From contig JAPUEI010000085.1 of the NCBI GenBank assembly GCA_027492675.1, positions 1-39,400 on the forward strand: 39,400 nucleotides of DNA. The letters run 5' to 3'. Within the stretch, counting starts at the first letter, position 1. Each line of letters starts with the position of its first letter. The position numbers were made by a program, and so were the translations under genes. Positions 7,968 through 16,456 of this stretch are shown here, one piece after another. The DNA comes from Propionibacteriaceae bacterium. Lineage in GTDB: Bacteria > Actinomycetota > Actinomycetes > Propionibacteriales > Propionibacteriaceae. The notes beneath the pieces were generated by a model. It made no database searches and had not been told where the DNA came from. It worked only from the letters and a program-made list of their open reading frames with translations.

Positions 7968-8509
7968 TCTCGTGCCACGAAGTCAGCCCAGCTCCCTGCC
8001 GCAGCGTCGCGGGGGCTGAGCAGCGTCGTGCCTTGTCGCCACGCGATGGCGAGATCGGGGTCGTCGTAACGCACGCCGACGTCCTCGCTGGGGTCGTGCG
8101 GGCGGTCGATGCGGTACGCGACGTCTGCGGCCCGGTCGCCGAGCACCTGGAAGCCATGGAGGCAGCCCGCCGGGATGTACAGGGCGGTGAAGTCGGTGTC
8201 GTCGAGCACGACCGCGACGTGCTGCCCGTACGTCGCAGAGCCGGTTCGCGCGTCGACCACCACGTCGAGCACAGCACCCGCCGCGACCCGTACCAGCTTG
8301 GACTCGCCCTCGCCCGTACGACCATGGAGGCCTCGCAGCACGCCCGGCTCGGAGCGCGACTGGGAGTCCTGGGTCAGCGGTCCGAAGACGACGCCGTGCT
8401 CGGCGGCGATCGCAGCGTCGAAGGTACGGGTGAACAGGCCGCGCTCGTCGCGGTGCGGCGTCGGGTGGAACGTGAGCACACCAGCCAGGGCCGTACGTCG
8501 AACTTCCAT
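7925..8509 (-). CDS. dTDP-4-dehydrorhamnose 3,5-epimerase-like (RmlC) protein
   Basis: The 194-aa protein is a cupin of RmlC type. LRGLHGR puts the catalytic His at 62, K71 follows in ESKLVRV, Y132 sits in VAYRID, and YIPAGCLHGF is the conserved metal-free cupin strand. Residue numbering matches RmlC well, so 3- and/or 5-epimerisation of a 4-keto sugar nucleotide is likely. The family RGLHYQ is RGLHGR here, and the N terminus lacks part of the usual substrate loop. It overlaps the SDR gene tail to tail by 43 bp and is divergent from the next gene with a 26-bp gap. CACAAT (8515-8520) placed like a -10 suggests a leaderless transcript. Confidence 0.8.
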   Translation of the reverse strand: MEVRRTALAGVLTFHPTPHRDERGLFTRTFDAAIAAEHGVVFGPLTQDSQSRSEPGVLRGLHGRTGEGESKLVRVAAGAVLDVVVDARTGSATYGQHVAVVLDDTDFTALYIPAGCLHGFQVLGDRAADVAYRIDRPHDPSEDVGVRYDDPDLAIAWRQGTTLLSPRDAAAGSWADFVARDHVARRSASSAPES

Positions 8510-8535
8510 GCCCCCATTGTGCCGAGGTGCGGCCG

Positions 8536-9624
8536 ATGACGTTCACGTGTGCGCTCTGCCGGACCGTCGGAGGACCCGCCGACGTGGCCTTGGACCTCGG
8601 CGACCAGCCATCGATCCGGCACTACCCCGCGCCGTCTGACCCGCGTCCCGACCCGACGTATCCCCTGGCCATGTGGGTCTGCCCGTCGTGCGGGCTCGCC
8701 CAGCTCGTGGCCGACGACACCGACGGGCCCGAGGTCGCCGTGCCCGAGTCGGCGGCCGTCGCCGAACAGGCGCGGCAGTCGGTCGACGACCTCGCCGACC
8801 TGCTCGTGGGCCGCACCACCGTCCGGGCGTTCCCGTCGCCGCACGGCGGCTCCGGCATCGACGCGTACGTCGCTCGTGGCCTGACGGTCGTCGACGGCCC
8901 CGCGGATGTCGTGGTCGACAGCTTCGGCATCATGCACGACTCCGACCAGGCGGCCGCGTTCGCCGAGCGCGCGGCAGCCGTCGCGCCGGGCGGGGTGCTG
9001 GTGCTCACCGTCCAGCCGGTGGGCGACATCGTCACGGGCCGCCAGTGGACCGCGCTGCGGCACGGGCACGTCGCGTACTACTCGCTCACCGCCCTCCGGC
9101 ACGCGCTGGCCAGCGTGGGGTTCACGCCGATGCGGCTGACGAGGTACGCGCTGTACGGAGGCACGGTCGTCGTCGTCGCCACCCGAGATGGCGTGGCCGA
9201 CAGTGCGCTGACAAGGGCGTACGAGGTCGAGGCCGAGGCTCGCATCACCTCCCCCGCCGGCTTCGAGGCCCTCCGCGCCGGCGTGGCCGAGGGGATCGCC
9301 ACGCTACGCGGCTACCTCGAGAGCCACGCCGCGAAGGGCACCCGTCTGTACGCGTATGGCGCGCCGTCACGCGCGATCTCGCTGCTCGCCGCGGTGGGCG
9401 ACAGCGCCTCCGCGATCGTCGCCGTGGCCGACGCGGCGCCGGCGAAACAGGGCCGCTGCCTGCCGGTCAGCCGGCTCCGCGTGATCTCGCCGGAGGAACT
9501 CGTGGCGGCCGAGCCCGATGAGGTGCTCCTGCTGCTCGACGATCTGTACGACGAGGTGCTGGCCGCCCATCCGGCGCTCACCGGTCGCCTCGTACGCCTC
9601 CACTCAGGAGGCGCCGATGGCTGA
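8536..9624 (+). CDS. Degenerate C-methyltransferase-like protein
   Basis: This 362-aa protein is a paralogue in layout of the methyltransferase at 4335. The zinc cysteines are kept (C5, C8, C49, C52) and so is the C-terminal Rossmann-like part (YAYGAPSRAISLL). The middle is eroded: the region of SAM motif I reads FPSPHGGSG with no acidic-Gly motif, and the family Y-H-E-H is R175-H176-G177-H178. Catalysis by the usual mechanism is therefore doubtful. It could be a pseudoenzyme, a regulator, or an enzyme of changed chemistry. An in-frame GTG at 8527 is an alternative start. Its stop is 1 bp from the convergent glycosyltransferase stop. Confidence 0.7.
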   Translation: MTFTCALCRTVGGPADVALDLGDQPSIRHYPAPSDPRPDPTYPLAMWVCPSCGLAQLVADDTDGPEVAVPESAAVAEQARQSVDDLADLLVGRTTVRAFPSPHGGSGIDAYVARGLTVVDGPADVVVDSFGIMHDSDQAAAFAERAAAVAPGGVLVLTVQPVGDIVTGRQWTALRHGHVAYYSLTALRHALASVGFTPMRLTRYALYGGTVVVVATRDGVADSALTRAYEVEAEARITSPAGFEALRAGVAEGIATLRGYLESHAAKGTRLYAYGAPSRAISLLAAVGDSASAIVAVADAAPAKQGRCLPVSRLRVISPEELVAAEPDEVLLLLDDLYDEVLAAHPALTGRLVRLHSGGADG

Positions 9625-9625
9625 G

Positions 9626-10912
9626 TCAGGGACGCAGGGCAGCGAGCGCCGCACGGACGTAGCGGACCGGCCCACCGAGCGCGGACCGCAGCTCCAGCAT
9701 GCCGAGTCGCCGCGTGTAGCCCTCGGGGAGGTCGAACTCCCGGTCGGTCGCGCCCGGGTCATCGGAGCCGCCCTGGGCGATCGTCCGGAGCCTGGCGAGC
9801 GCCCGTGGCACCAGGGGCACGGCCATCCTCGCCAGCCGCGGGCTGAGCATGGTCTTGGTCAGCCACGCGCCGAGGCCGACGCCGTAACCGGTGGCCTGCT
9901 TCTCGAGCGCGGGCAGATCGTCGCGGTGTCGGTGCCAGACGACCGCGGCGGGCTCGACCGCGACGGCGTGCCCGGCGGCGAGCACCCGGACGAACAGGTC
10001 GATGTCCTCACCACCCATCGTCGCGGTGCCGGGACCCATGGCGACGTCCAGCGCACCCACCCGCTCGTACACCGCGCGTCTGACCGCGAAGCTGGCGCCG
10101 GTGCCGTACGAGCCGACCTGGAACGGGAACAGCGGCAGGTCGGCGGGCGGGTCGGCCAGCCTGTACTGGCGGGGGGTCCTCGCGTCCGACCAGGTGACAC
10201 GGTGGTCGAACCAGGCCTGGGGACGGGTACGGATCTCGCCCGTGGCCACCAGCGCACACACCAGCGCGACGTCGGCGTCTCGGGCGAAACCCTGCGCCAT
10301 GCCGGTCAGCCAGTGCCGGTCCACGATCACGTCGTCGTCAATGAACGCCACGATGTCGTACGCCGCCGCGCGCAGTCCGCGGTTCCTGCCTCGGGAGACG
10401 CCGGCCCGCGGTTCGGCCACGAACCGTACGCGCGGGTCGGGATGGTTCATCACGAGTTCGCGGGTCTCGTCGGTCGCTCCGGCGTTGTCGACCACCACCA
10501 CCTCGAACATGGGGTAGTCGCACGCCAGCACGGACTCGATGGCCTGCGCGAGCAGGGCGGCCCGGTCGCGGGTGCAGATCACGACGCTGGTCGACGGCTG
10601 CGGCGGGTCGGGTTCGTGAACGGGCTCCGGCAGGGCGTCAACCGCCGCGCGCACAGCCTCGCGGGAGACACTTCCCTGTGTGACCGGCACCATCACGAAC
10701 CCGAGCAGCGCGCGTCCCTCGCGGACGAGCAGGCGCGCTCGGTGGTAGCCGTCCGCGTCGGCAAGCTCGAACGGGTCGTCCCCCGCGAGATCTGCGCGAT
10801 CGACCTCGCCGATCCAGACCGCACCCGACCAGTCGGGCGTGGCGCTGGAGAACATCGGTCGGCGCAGCACGCCGCCACGATAGCCGAGCGCGTCCGCCCG
10901 CTCGTACGGCAC
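9626..10912 (-). CDS. Family 2 glycosyltransferase with long N-terminal extension
   Basis: The product is 428 aa. A GT-A domain begins near residue 108 (STSVVICTRDRAALL), with VVVVDNAG, GVSRGRNRGL and FIDDDVIVD as the donor and DxD sites, and GGEDIDLFVRV as the acceptor-side ED motif. The first 100 residues have no recognised domain; they include a hydrophobic-poor stretch rich in Asp and Arg and may be an adaptor. It ends 1 bp from the convergent gene and starts 17 bp from the divergent membrane protein, so promoter space is minimal. A later start is possible without damaging the catalytic domain. Confidence 0.83.
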   Translation of the reverse strand: MPYERADALGYRGGVLRRPMFSSATPDWSGAVWIGEVDRADLAGDDPFELADADGYHRARLLVREGRALLGFVMVPVTQGSVSREAVRAAVDALPEPVHEPDPPQPSTSVVICTRDRAALLAQAIESVLACDYPMFEVVVVDNAGATDETRELVMNHPDPRVRFVAEPRAGVSRGRNRGLRAAAYDIVAFIDDDVIVDRHWLTGMAQGFARDADVALVCALVATGEIRTRPQAWFDHRVTWSDARTPRQYRLADPPADLPLFPFQVGSYGTGASFAVRRAVYERVGALDVAMGPGTATMGGEDIDLFVRVLAAGHAVAVEPAAVVWHRHRDDLPALEKQATGYGVGLGAWLTKTMLSPRLARMAVPLVPRALARLRTIAQGGSDDPGATDREFDLPEGYTRRLGMLELRSALGGPVRYVRAALAALRP

Positions 10913-10929
10913 TGCGCTGGTGGCACACG

Positions 10930-13023
10930 ATGAGCTGGCTACGACCCGTACCCACCACGGGCCCCGTGGACGAGCCGCTCGTCCGTACGGTGGCGGGGTT
11001 GATCCTGCTCGTCATCGGCGGCGTGGGCGCCATCCTCGCGTGGACGTCGCCGACCGGCGGACTCGCCGGCCTCTGGGTGACGCTCGCGCTCCACGTCGTG
11101 CCGGGCGCGGTGCTCGGTCTGTACTACCGACTGCGCGGCACCTCGTTGGCGCTCGCCACCGTGTTCGGCAGCGCGGCCATCCTCGTCCTGGTCTCACTGC
11201 CGATGGCTTGGTTCGGGTGGTGGCACGTGCGACCGGTCGCCACCCTCCTGCTCATCGCGACCGCGAGCTTCGGCGCGGTGTTCGCCACCAGCGACCTCCG
11301 CGGCATCAACCGTCAGGCACCGACCGAGGTCGCGAGCCGCATCCGCCACTGGACGTTCGGCCCCGGAGGGCTCGCCACGATCGGGTTCAGCCTCGTGCTG
11401 GCGGCCGCGCGCCGGGGCATGCCCCTGCAGTGGGGCGCCTTCGTGTCAGCCGGCCCTATCGCCTGGCTCGGGCTGATCCTCATCGTTGTCGCCGTGGTGT
11501 GGGCGTTCGCCGGCGGTGGCGGCCTGGGCTGGGCGGCGCTCGCGCTCGGCACCGTGGTCCAGGCTGTGCAGGCCGCGAGCTACAGCCTCCCCACCGTGCA
11601 GGTCGCGGCGCGCCACGTGGGCGTCGCCGAGCTGATCGCCGACACCGGCCACGTGACCCCTGCCACCGATATCTACCAGGCGTGGTCCGGATTGTTCGCG
11701 TCCGCGGCCTTCGTCAGGGATGCCGCGGGCTTCGACGACCTCCTGCTGTACGCCACGGTCTGGGGCGCGGTGTCGGCGGGCATGATGATCCTCGCGGTAC
11801 GGGCGCTGGCGGGGCACTTCCACACCGACGAGCGCGCGTGGGCGGCGGCGCTGGTCTTCGGGCTCGCCTCGTCTCTCAACACGACGTTCTTCGCGCCGCA
11901 GATGTTCGGCTTCGTGGGGGCTCTGGTCGCCATCGTGCTGATGCTCCGAATCGGGCGGGAGGGCAGCAACGACCGCCTGCTGAGAGACGGGATCGTCGTC
12001 GTCTCGATCGCGGTCGCGGTCACGCACCAGCTGAGCCCGTACCTCGCCTTCCTCGCCGTCTGCGTGCTCACGGTGACGCGGGTCATCAAGAGCTGGACCG
12101 CAGGGCTGTTGCTCATCGTGCCCGCGCTGCTGTTCGCGTTCCTCAATCGCGGGGTGCTCGGGCCGTTCATCTCGCACCGCGACCTCGGGCAGTTCCTCGA
12201 GAACCTGCGGCCACCGACCCATGCCGCGTCCACGGCGCTCGACCCCTCGCTCGCGAACCGCATCACGTTCTACGTCCCGGCCGTGGCGCTCGTGGTGATC
12301 GGCCTGGCCGCGCTCATCGTGCTGATCCGGAACCGCAACCGGCAGATCGTCGCACTGGTGCTGGCAGCCGGGAGCCCGGTGGCGCTGTTCCTCGGCTCGA
12401 GCTATGGCAATGAGGGCATCTTCCGCGTCGCGCTGTTCGCGCTGCCCTGGCTCTCGATCCTCGCCGCGTACCTGCTGCCCGAGCAGGGAAGGCGCTTCTG
12501 GACGCTGCGCCTGTACCCCCTTCGTACGGCGGCGGTGCTCGCGCTCAGCCTGGTCCAGGTCATCGGCTGCACCGGCATGGACTATTCGCGCGTCGTCCGG
12601 CCGACGAACGTCGCGGCCATCCGGTGGATCGAGACGAACGTGCCGCAGGGGTCGATGGTGTTCATGCTGGGCACCGATCTGTCCGAGCCCGTCTTCGTGA
12701 CCGGGCGGCTGCTGCCGTACATCTCCCGCGAGACGCTGTTCAAGAACACCGACATCCCGGCGTACCCCACCACGACGGGAGCCGCGTACGACCCCGGGGC
12801 CGACCTGGCCGTGCTCACCAACGCCTGGGCGTCGCAGCCGGCAACACATCGGTACGTGCTGGCGACCGACTCGATGCGGATCTTCGACGAGCGATACGGT
12901 CAGCAACTGGCATCCGATCAGCAGCGGTTGGAGGCCCAGCTCGCCTCCACCACCGCGAGTTGGAAGATCGTCTACGACGGACCGGGGGCGAGGGTGTACG
13001 AGTTCCTGGGGGTCGTCCCATGA
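10930..13023 (+). CDS. Polytopic membrane protein, probable GT-C-type glycosyltransferase
   Basis: The 697-aa protein has about a dozen hydrophobic helices over its first 520 residues, then a soluble C-terminal part of roughly 160 residues (from VVRPTNVAAIRWIETNVPQG), which begins like the extracellular region of large polyprenol-dependent GT-C glycosyltransferases. DIYQAW at about 246-251 lies in a large extracytoplasmic loop. No family is certain. It overlaps the GT14 gene by 4 bp (ATGA), so the two products probably work on the same glycan, with this one adding a sugar on the outer face. It could also be a polymerase-like protein. Confidence 0.6.
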   Translation: MSWLRPVPTTGPVDEPLVRTVAGLILLVIGGVGAILAWTSPTGGLAGLWVTLALHVVPGAVLGLYYRLRGTSLALATVFGSAAILVLVSLPMAWFGWWHVRPVATLLLIATASFGAVFATSDLRGINRQAPTEVASRIRHWTFGPGGLATIGFSLVLAAARRGMPLQWGAFVSAGPIAWLGLILIVVAVVWAFAGGGGLGWAALALGTVVQAVQAASYSLPTVQVAARHVGVAELIADTGHVTPATDIYQAWSGLFASAAFVRDAAGFDDLLLYATVWGAVSAGMMILAVRALAGHFHTDERAWAAALVFGLASSLNTTFFAPQMFGFVGALVAIVLMLRIGREGSNDRLLRDGIVVVSIAVAVTHQLSPYLAFLAVCVLTVTRVIKSWTAGLLLIVPALLFAFLNRGVLGPFISHRDLGQFLENLRPPTHAASTALDPSLANRITFYVPAVALVVIGLAALIVLIRNRNRQIVALVLAAGSPVALFLGSSYGNEGIFRVALFALPWLSILAAYLLPEQGRRFWTLRLYPLRTAAVLALSLVQVIGCTGMDYSRVVRPTNVAAIRWIETNVPQGSMVFMLGTDLSEPVFVTGRLLPYISRETLFKNTDIPAYPTTTGAAYDPGADLAVLTNAWASQPATHRYVLATDSMRIFDERYGQQLASDQQRLEAQLASTTASWKIVYDGPGARVYEFLGVVP

Positions 13024-13874
13024 GCCTGCCCGCCGTCGTCGTGCTGGCCCACGACAAGCCGCGCCACCTTCACCGGCTGATCTCCGCGCTGCACCCGCTG
13101 CCGATCTTCCTGCACGTCGACGCCGGCACGCCCGATGCCACCGCGGCGGCCATGGTCGAGGACCTGCCCGACACCGTACGGCTGCTGCCGCGCCGCGCTA
13201 CGGGCTGGGCGACGTACGGGCTGGTGGACGCGGAACTCGCGGGCTATCGGGCCGCGCTGCAGACGGACGCGCGCCACGTCGTGCTGTGCACGGGCTCGGA
13301 CTACCCGCTGGCGAGCGTGGAGGTCATCGTCGAGACGCTCGCGGCGTACGGGGGAAAGAGCTGGGCCGAGGTCCTGCCGCTGCCCCTCAAGGACTGGGGA
13401 CCGCTGGGAGGGTACGACCGGTTCGTGTTCCGCAACCGCGTGGTGGACCGTCGTCGGGAGTGGTCGCCGGTGCCGCGGCGCTGGCCGGCGGGTCTGCGAC
13501 CGGCCGGTGGGTCGCAGCTGAAGATCCTCGCCCGTGACCACGTCGAACGCGTGCTGGGGCTGCTCGCCGACCGGCCCGAGCTCGTCTCGTACTTCCAGCA
13601 GGTGTGGATCCCCGACGAGACGTTGGTGCCGACGCTGTTGAGCTCGCCCGTCACGGGTCTCGACCTCGCCACCGATCTCGTGCCCGGGCCGCCCGCGTGG
13701 CACATCGACTGGGGCAAGGCACCCACCGCCAGCCCGCGATGGTTGGGCGCGGACGATCTGTACGCGCTGGTCGCCGCGACCACGCGCACCCCGCGCGCGC
13801 TGTTCGCGCGGAAGTTCGACGAGTCCGCTGACGCTCTGCTCGACGTCATCGACGAACAGCTGAGACTCCCGTGA
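13020..13874 (+). CDS. GT14 (core-2/I-branching) beta-glycosyltransferase
   Basis: The product is 284 aa. VVLAHDKPRHLHRLI at the start, GSDYPL at 92-97 and IPDETLVPTLL at about 197-207 are the hallmarks of the branching-enzyme family GT14. In bacteria such proteins add branch sugars (often N-acetylglucosamine or xylose) to surface glycans. It has no signal peptide or membrane helix. The start ATG overlaps the preceding stop and its own stop overlaps the flippase start (GTGA at 13871-13874), so the three genes form one translational unit. Confidence 0.82.
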   Translation: MSLPAVVVLAHDKPRHLHRLISALHPLPIFLHVDAGTPDATAAAMVEDLPDTVRLLPRRATGWATYGLVDAELAGYRAALQTDARHVVLCTGSDYPLASVEVIVETLAAYGGKSWAEVLPLPLKDWGPLGGYDRFVFRNRVVDRRREWSPVPRRWPAGLRPAGGSQLKILARDHVERVLGLLADRPELVSYFQQVWIPDETLVPTLLSSPVTGLDLATDLVPGPPAWHIDWGKAPTASPRWLGADDLYALVAATTRTPRALFARKFDESADALLDVIDEQLRLP

Positions 13875-15274
13875 GCAGCGAGCGCGGCACGCGAGACCTC
13901 TTCGGACGAGGGATGGTGTACGTCGTCGTCTGGTCGATGCAGATGGTCGTCGCGACGGTGGTATCCCCCGTGCTCGCCCACGTGCTGCCGGTCGCGTCGT
14001 TCGGGTCGCTCGCCGCGGCGATCGCGCTGTACCAGCTCAGCCTGATCCTCATCGTCTTCGGGCTCGACCAGGCGCTCGCCGTGCAGCGCGTCGAGGACGG
14101 CGACGACGACGCTCGTGCGCGGGGCCTGGTCGCCTCAGGAATCGTCGCGTCCCTGGTGGTCACGGTGATCGCGGCGGTGACGAGTTCCTGGTGGGGGCCG
14201 GTGCTCGGGTTCACGAGCCACCAGTTGCTGCTGCTCACGCTCGGCTGGACCGCTCCCGGCGCCGCGGTCCTGCTGATCCTGTCGCTGCTCCAGGCCGAGG
14301 ACAAGCTGCGCCGGTTCACGGCCGTCAGCCTGATCTCGACGGTCGGCAGCCAGCTCATCGGCATCACGCTGCTGTTCGTGGTCGGGCGCACGGCCGAGAC
14401 GTACGCGATCGGTGGCGTCGTCGGCCAGTGCACGGCGCTCGTACTCGGTTGGTGGTGGGTGCGACCCCGGCTGCGCGGCGCCTTCGACTTCGCCTCGCTG
14501 GGGCGTGCGCTCCAACTCGGTGTTCCGCTCGTGCTGACGAGCCTGTCGGAGTACGTGCTGACGGCTGGCGACCGCTTCCTCATCCAGCGCGTGCTCGGGC
14601 CGGTCGAGGTCGCCCGCTACCAGGTGGCGTTCACGGTCGGCAACGTCGTCACGCTGCTCCTGACGTTCACCAACAGGGCGTGGCTGCCAAGGCTCAAACG
14701 CATCGTCGACGCGGACGAGCGGTGGCGGGTCATCGGCGCATCCCGCGACGGGGTGTACGTGCTGGCTGGCTGGGCCGCCTTCGGCATCACCATCGGCGCG
14801 CCGGCGCTGCTCCGGGTGTTCGCCCCGGAGTCGTACGGTCTCAACTCGTTGCTGTTCGTCGTCGCGGTGGTCGGTCTGGGCGCGCTCCCGGTCGCGGCCG
14901 CCGTGGCCAGCGGTCAGCAGCTCATCACGATCCGCTGGTCGGCCCCGTTGGCCTGGGGCGCCGCGACCGCGGTCGTCGTGAAGGTCGTCACCACCCTCGC
15001 CCTCCTCGGCCCGTTCGGCATCAACGGCGCCGCGCTCGGCACGTTCCTGGCGCTGTTGGCCCAGGCCGTCGTCCTGCGTCTCGCCATCTCCCGCCGCCAC
15101 GGCGTCGCCCGGTCCGAGCCGAAGGTCCTGCTCTTCCTGGGCTTCGTCGTCGCCGGCAGCGTGCTCTCGACCCTGCTCCCCCAGAGCTGGTCTTGGAACA
15201 TCGTCCGCTTCGCCTGCGGCGTCGCCTGCCTCATGCCCTTCGGCCTAGCTCTCCGCCGCCTGCAGAGAGGATAG
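13871..15274 (+). CDS. Wzx-type oligosaccharide flippase (MOP superfamily)
   Basis: This 467-aa integral membrane protein has the 12-14 helix pattern and length of the polysaccharide transporters of the MOP (MATE/Wzx) superfamily. Typical parts include RGMVYVVVWSMQMVVATVVSP-like first helix, FGSLAAAIALYQL and the repeated pattern in the second half. It would flip an undecaprenyl-linked oligosaccharide across the cytoplasmic membrane. It is the last gene of this run and a hairpin follows 8 bp after the stop. No Wzy polymerase is certain nearby, though the protein at 10930 could act in that step. Confidence 0.83.
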   Translation: MSSERGTRDLFGRGMVYVVVWSMQMVVATVVSPVLAHVLPVASFGSLAAAIALYQLSLILIVFGLDQALAVQRVEDGDDDARARGLVASGIVASLVVTVIAAVTSSWWGPVLGFTSHQLLLLTLGWTAPGAAVLLILSLLQAEDKLRRFTAVSLISTVGSQLIGITLLFVVGRTAETYAIGGVVGQCTALVLGWWWVRPRLRGAFDFASLGRALQLGVPLVLTSLSEYVLTAGDRFLIQRVLGPVEVARYQVAFTVGNVVTLLLTFTNRAWLPRLKRIVDADERWRVIGASRDGVYVLAGWAAFGITIGAPALLRVFAPESYGLNSLLFVVAVVGLGALPVAAAVASGQQLITIRWSAPLAWGAATAVVVKVVTTLALLGPFGINGAALGTFLALLAQAVVLRLAISRRHGVARSEPKVLLFLGFVVAGSVLSTLLPQSWSWNIVRFACGVACLMPFGLALRRLQRG

Positions 15275-15282
15275 GCGCGCCG

Positions 15283-15310
15283 CTGAGGGTGCCGGCGGCG
15301 CACGCCTCAG
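15283..15310 (+). terminator. Terminator hairpin after the flippase gene
   Basis: CTGAGG-GTGC (15283-15292) pairs with GCAC-G-CCTCAG (15300-15310): 10 bp with one bulged G and a 7-nt loop. No T-run follows, as is common in actinobacteria. It marks the end of the glycan cluster; lower-GC sequence begins beyond it. Positions 15311-15451 hold nothing else recognised. Confidence 0.6.
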
Positions 15311-15451
15311 TGAGCCGCCGTATGGTTTCGTTCCCGATTGAGCCACCCATCCCGCAGCTCTGAGGACCGTCTCCCGACCGCGTCGTCCATTGCGGATCTG
15401 CGGACACGGCGACGACAGCGCCGCACAACCTCAACCACTGCATGCATGACC

Positions 15452-16456
15452 TCAGTCGAGGGAATCAACCAGGACAGTCGCTTCCGAAAGGGTGGTGAGC
15501 AACATCTGCCCGAAGGACGTGAGTAGGGGGACGGGATATCCGGGATACTGATCCGCATGTGCGGCTGCGGTGCTCATCTGGCAGGCGAAGGCAGTCGCTA
15601 GCACCACATCCGACCCGAAGACTTTGGATGCTGGCAGGCGACTGGACGGGCGGAACAGAAGGCCCATGAAGTGTACGGCCCAACCCGCGACCATATCGTC
15701 GGTGACCCCGAGCGAACTAGCGAGCGCCGCACCGGCCTTCCCAAATTGTTCTGTTCCGCGGCTCTGAATGAGGCGCCAGAGTTGCGCAACTAGTGAGTCT
15801 CCAGCTCCCAGGCTGGGCCTGAACGCCCGGGAATTGGCTACTGCCCGATGCGCCTGCAAGAAGGCTTCCACGCATTCCTTCATGTTTGATGCGGGCGGCC
15901 TGTCCAGTAGGGCCCACAAGGAGTCTCCACTGCTCGGGTGGGTCACCACGCGCACACGGAGTCGACGCAGAAGCGCGGCCTCGAGATCGTAAACCGCTGA
16001 ATTCAGGTCGGAGATTCCAGTACGGGCGTCATTAACGGCAGCGTCAAGGCGCCAGGTTTCGTCCTTCACCACTGCATGAACGGTCCGGTCCGAGAGAATC
16101 GGGAACCAGCTGGGAAGCATGACCGGCGAGGATGCCTGCGCAATCCCCAACTGCTTCTTTGCCAGGAGGACTATGTGGAGCGAGTCGGACGCCTGGAATG
16201 ACGCCAGCCGAGACTCACAATGACTCCTGGAGTCATTCAAAATGGAAACCAGATCCGCGAGCAGCGCGTTCGGCTCATCGAAGCCGCGAGAGCGGACCAC
16301 CAAGACAAGCACGGGCAGGTCTGACAGTAGGTCTTCTAGTTCGCGCTTGAATGGTTCCCGCTCCCCCTCGATCGCCAGCCAGAGAACGCCGATCCCTTGA
16401 TCGATATGCTGCTCTCGAACACGCCTGGCGACGTCCGAGGCCACAAAGAGGCTCAT
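15452..16456 (-). CDS. Unrecognised protein coupled to the STAND-like ATPase
   Basis: The product is 334 aa and I do not recognise a family. The first ~125 residues alternate hydrophobic strands and helices (VLWLAIEG, LPVLVLVVRSRGF, LHIVLLAKKQ) like a Rossmann-type or receiver-like fold, ending in MLPSWFPIL. The remainder is mostly helical, with a long helix from SDLNSAVYDLEAALLRRL. No nuclease, protease or toxin signature is visible. The ATG at 16456 is chosen because GGAGG lies 5 nt upstream and it overlaps the ATPase stop by 1 bp (TGATG); GTG at 16459 is the alternative. Coupling suggests a fixed partnership with the ATPase, as effector, sensor or adaptor. Confidence 0.7.
   Translation of the reverse strand: MSLFVASDVARRVREQHIDQGIGVLWLAIEGEREPFKRELEDLLSDLPVLVLVVRSRGFDEPNALLADLVSILNDSRSHCESRLASFQASDSLHIVLLAKKQLGIAQASSPVMLPSWFPILSDRTVHAVVKDETWRLDAAVNDARTGISDLNSAVYDLEAALLRRLRVRVVTHPSSGDSLWALLDRPPASNMKECVEAFLQAHRAVANSRAFRPSLGAGDSLVAQLWRLIQSRGTEQFGKAGAALASSLGVTDDMVAGWAVHFMGLLFRPSSRLPASKVFGSDVVLATAFACQMSTAAAHADQYPGYPVPLLTSFGQMLLTTLSEATVLVDSLD

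Noticed and set aside
15311-15451. A tRNA or att site at the left edge of the insertion
   Set aside because: No cloverleaf could be drawn and no matching repeat was seen at the right edge.
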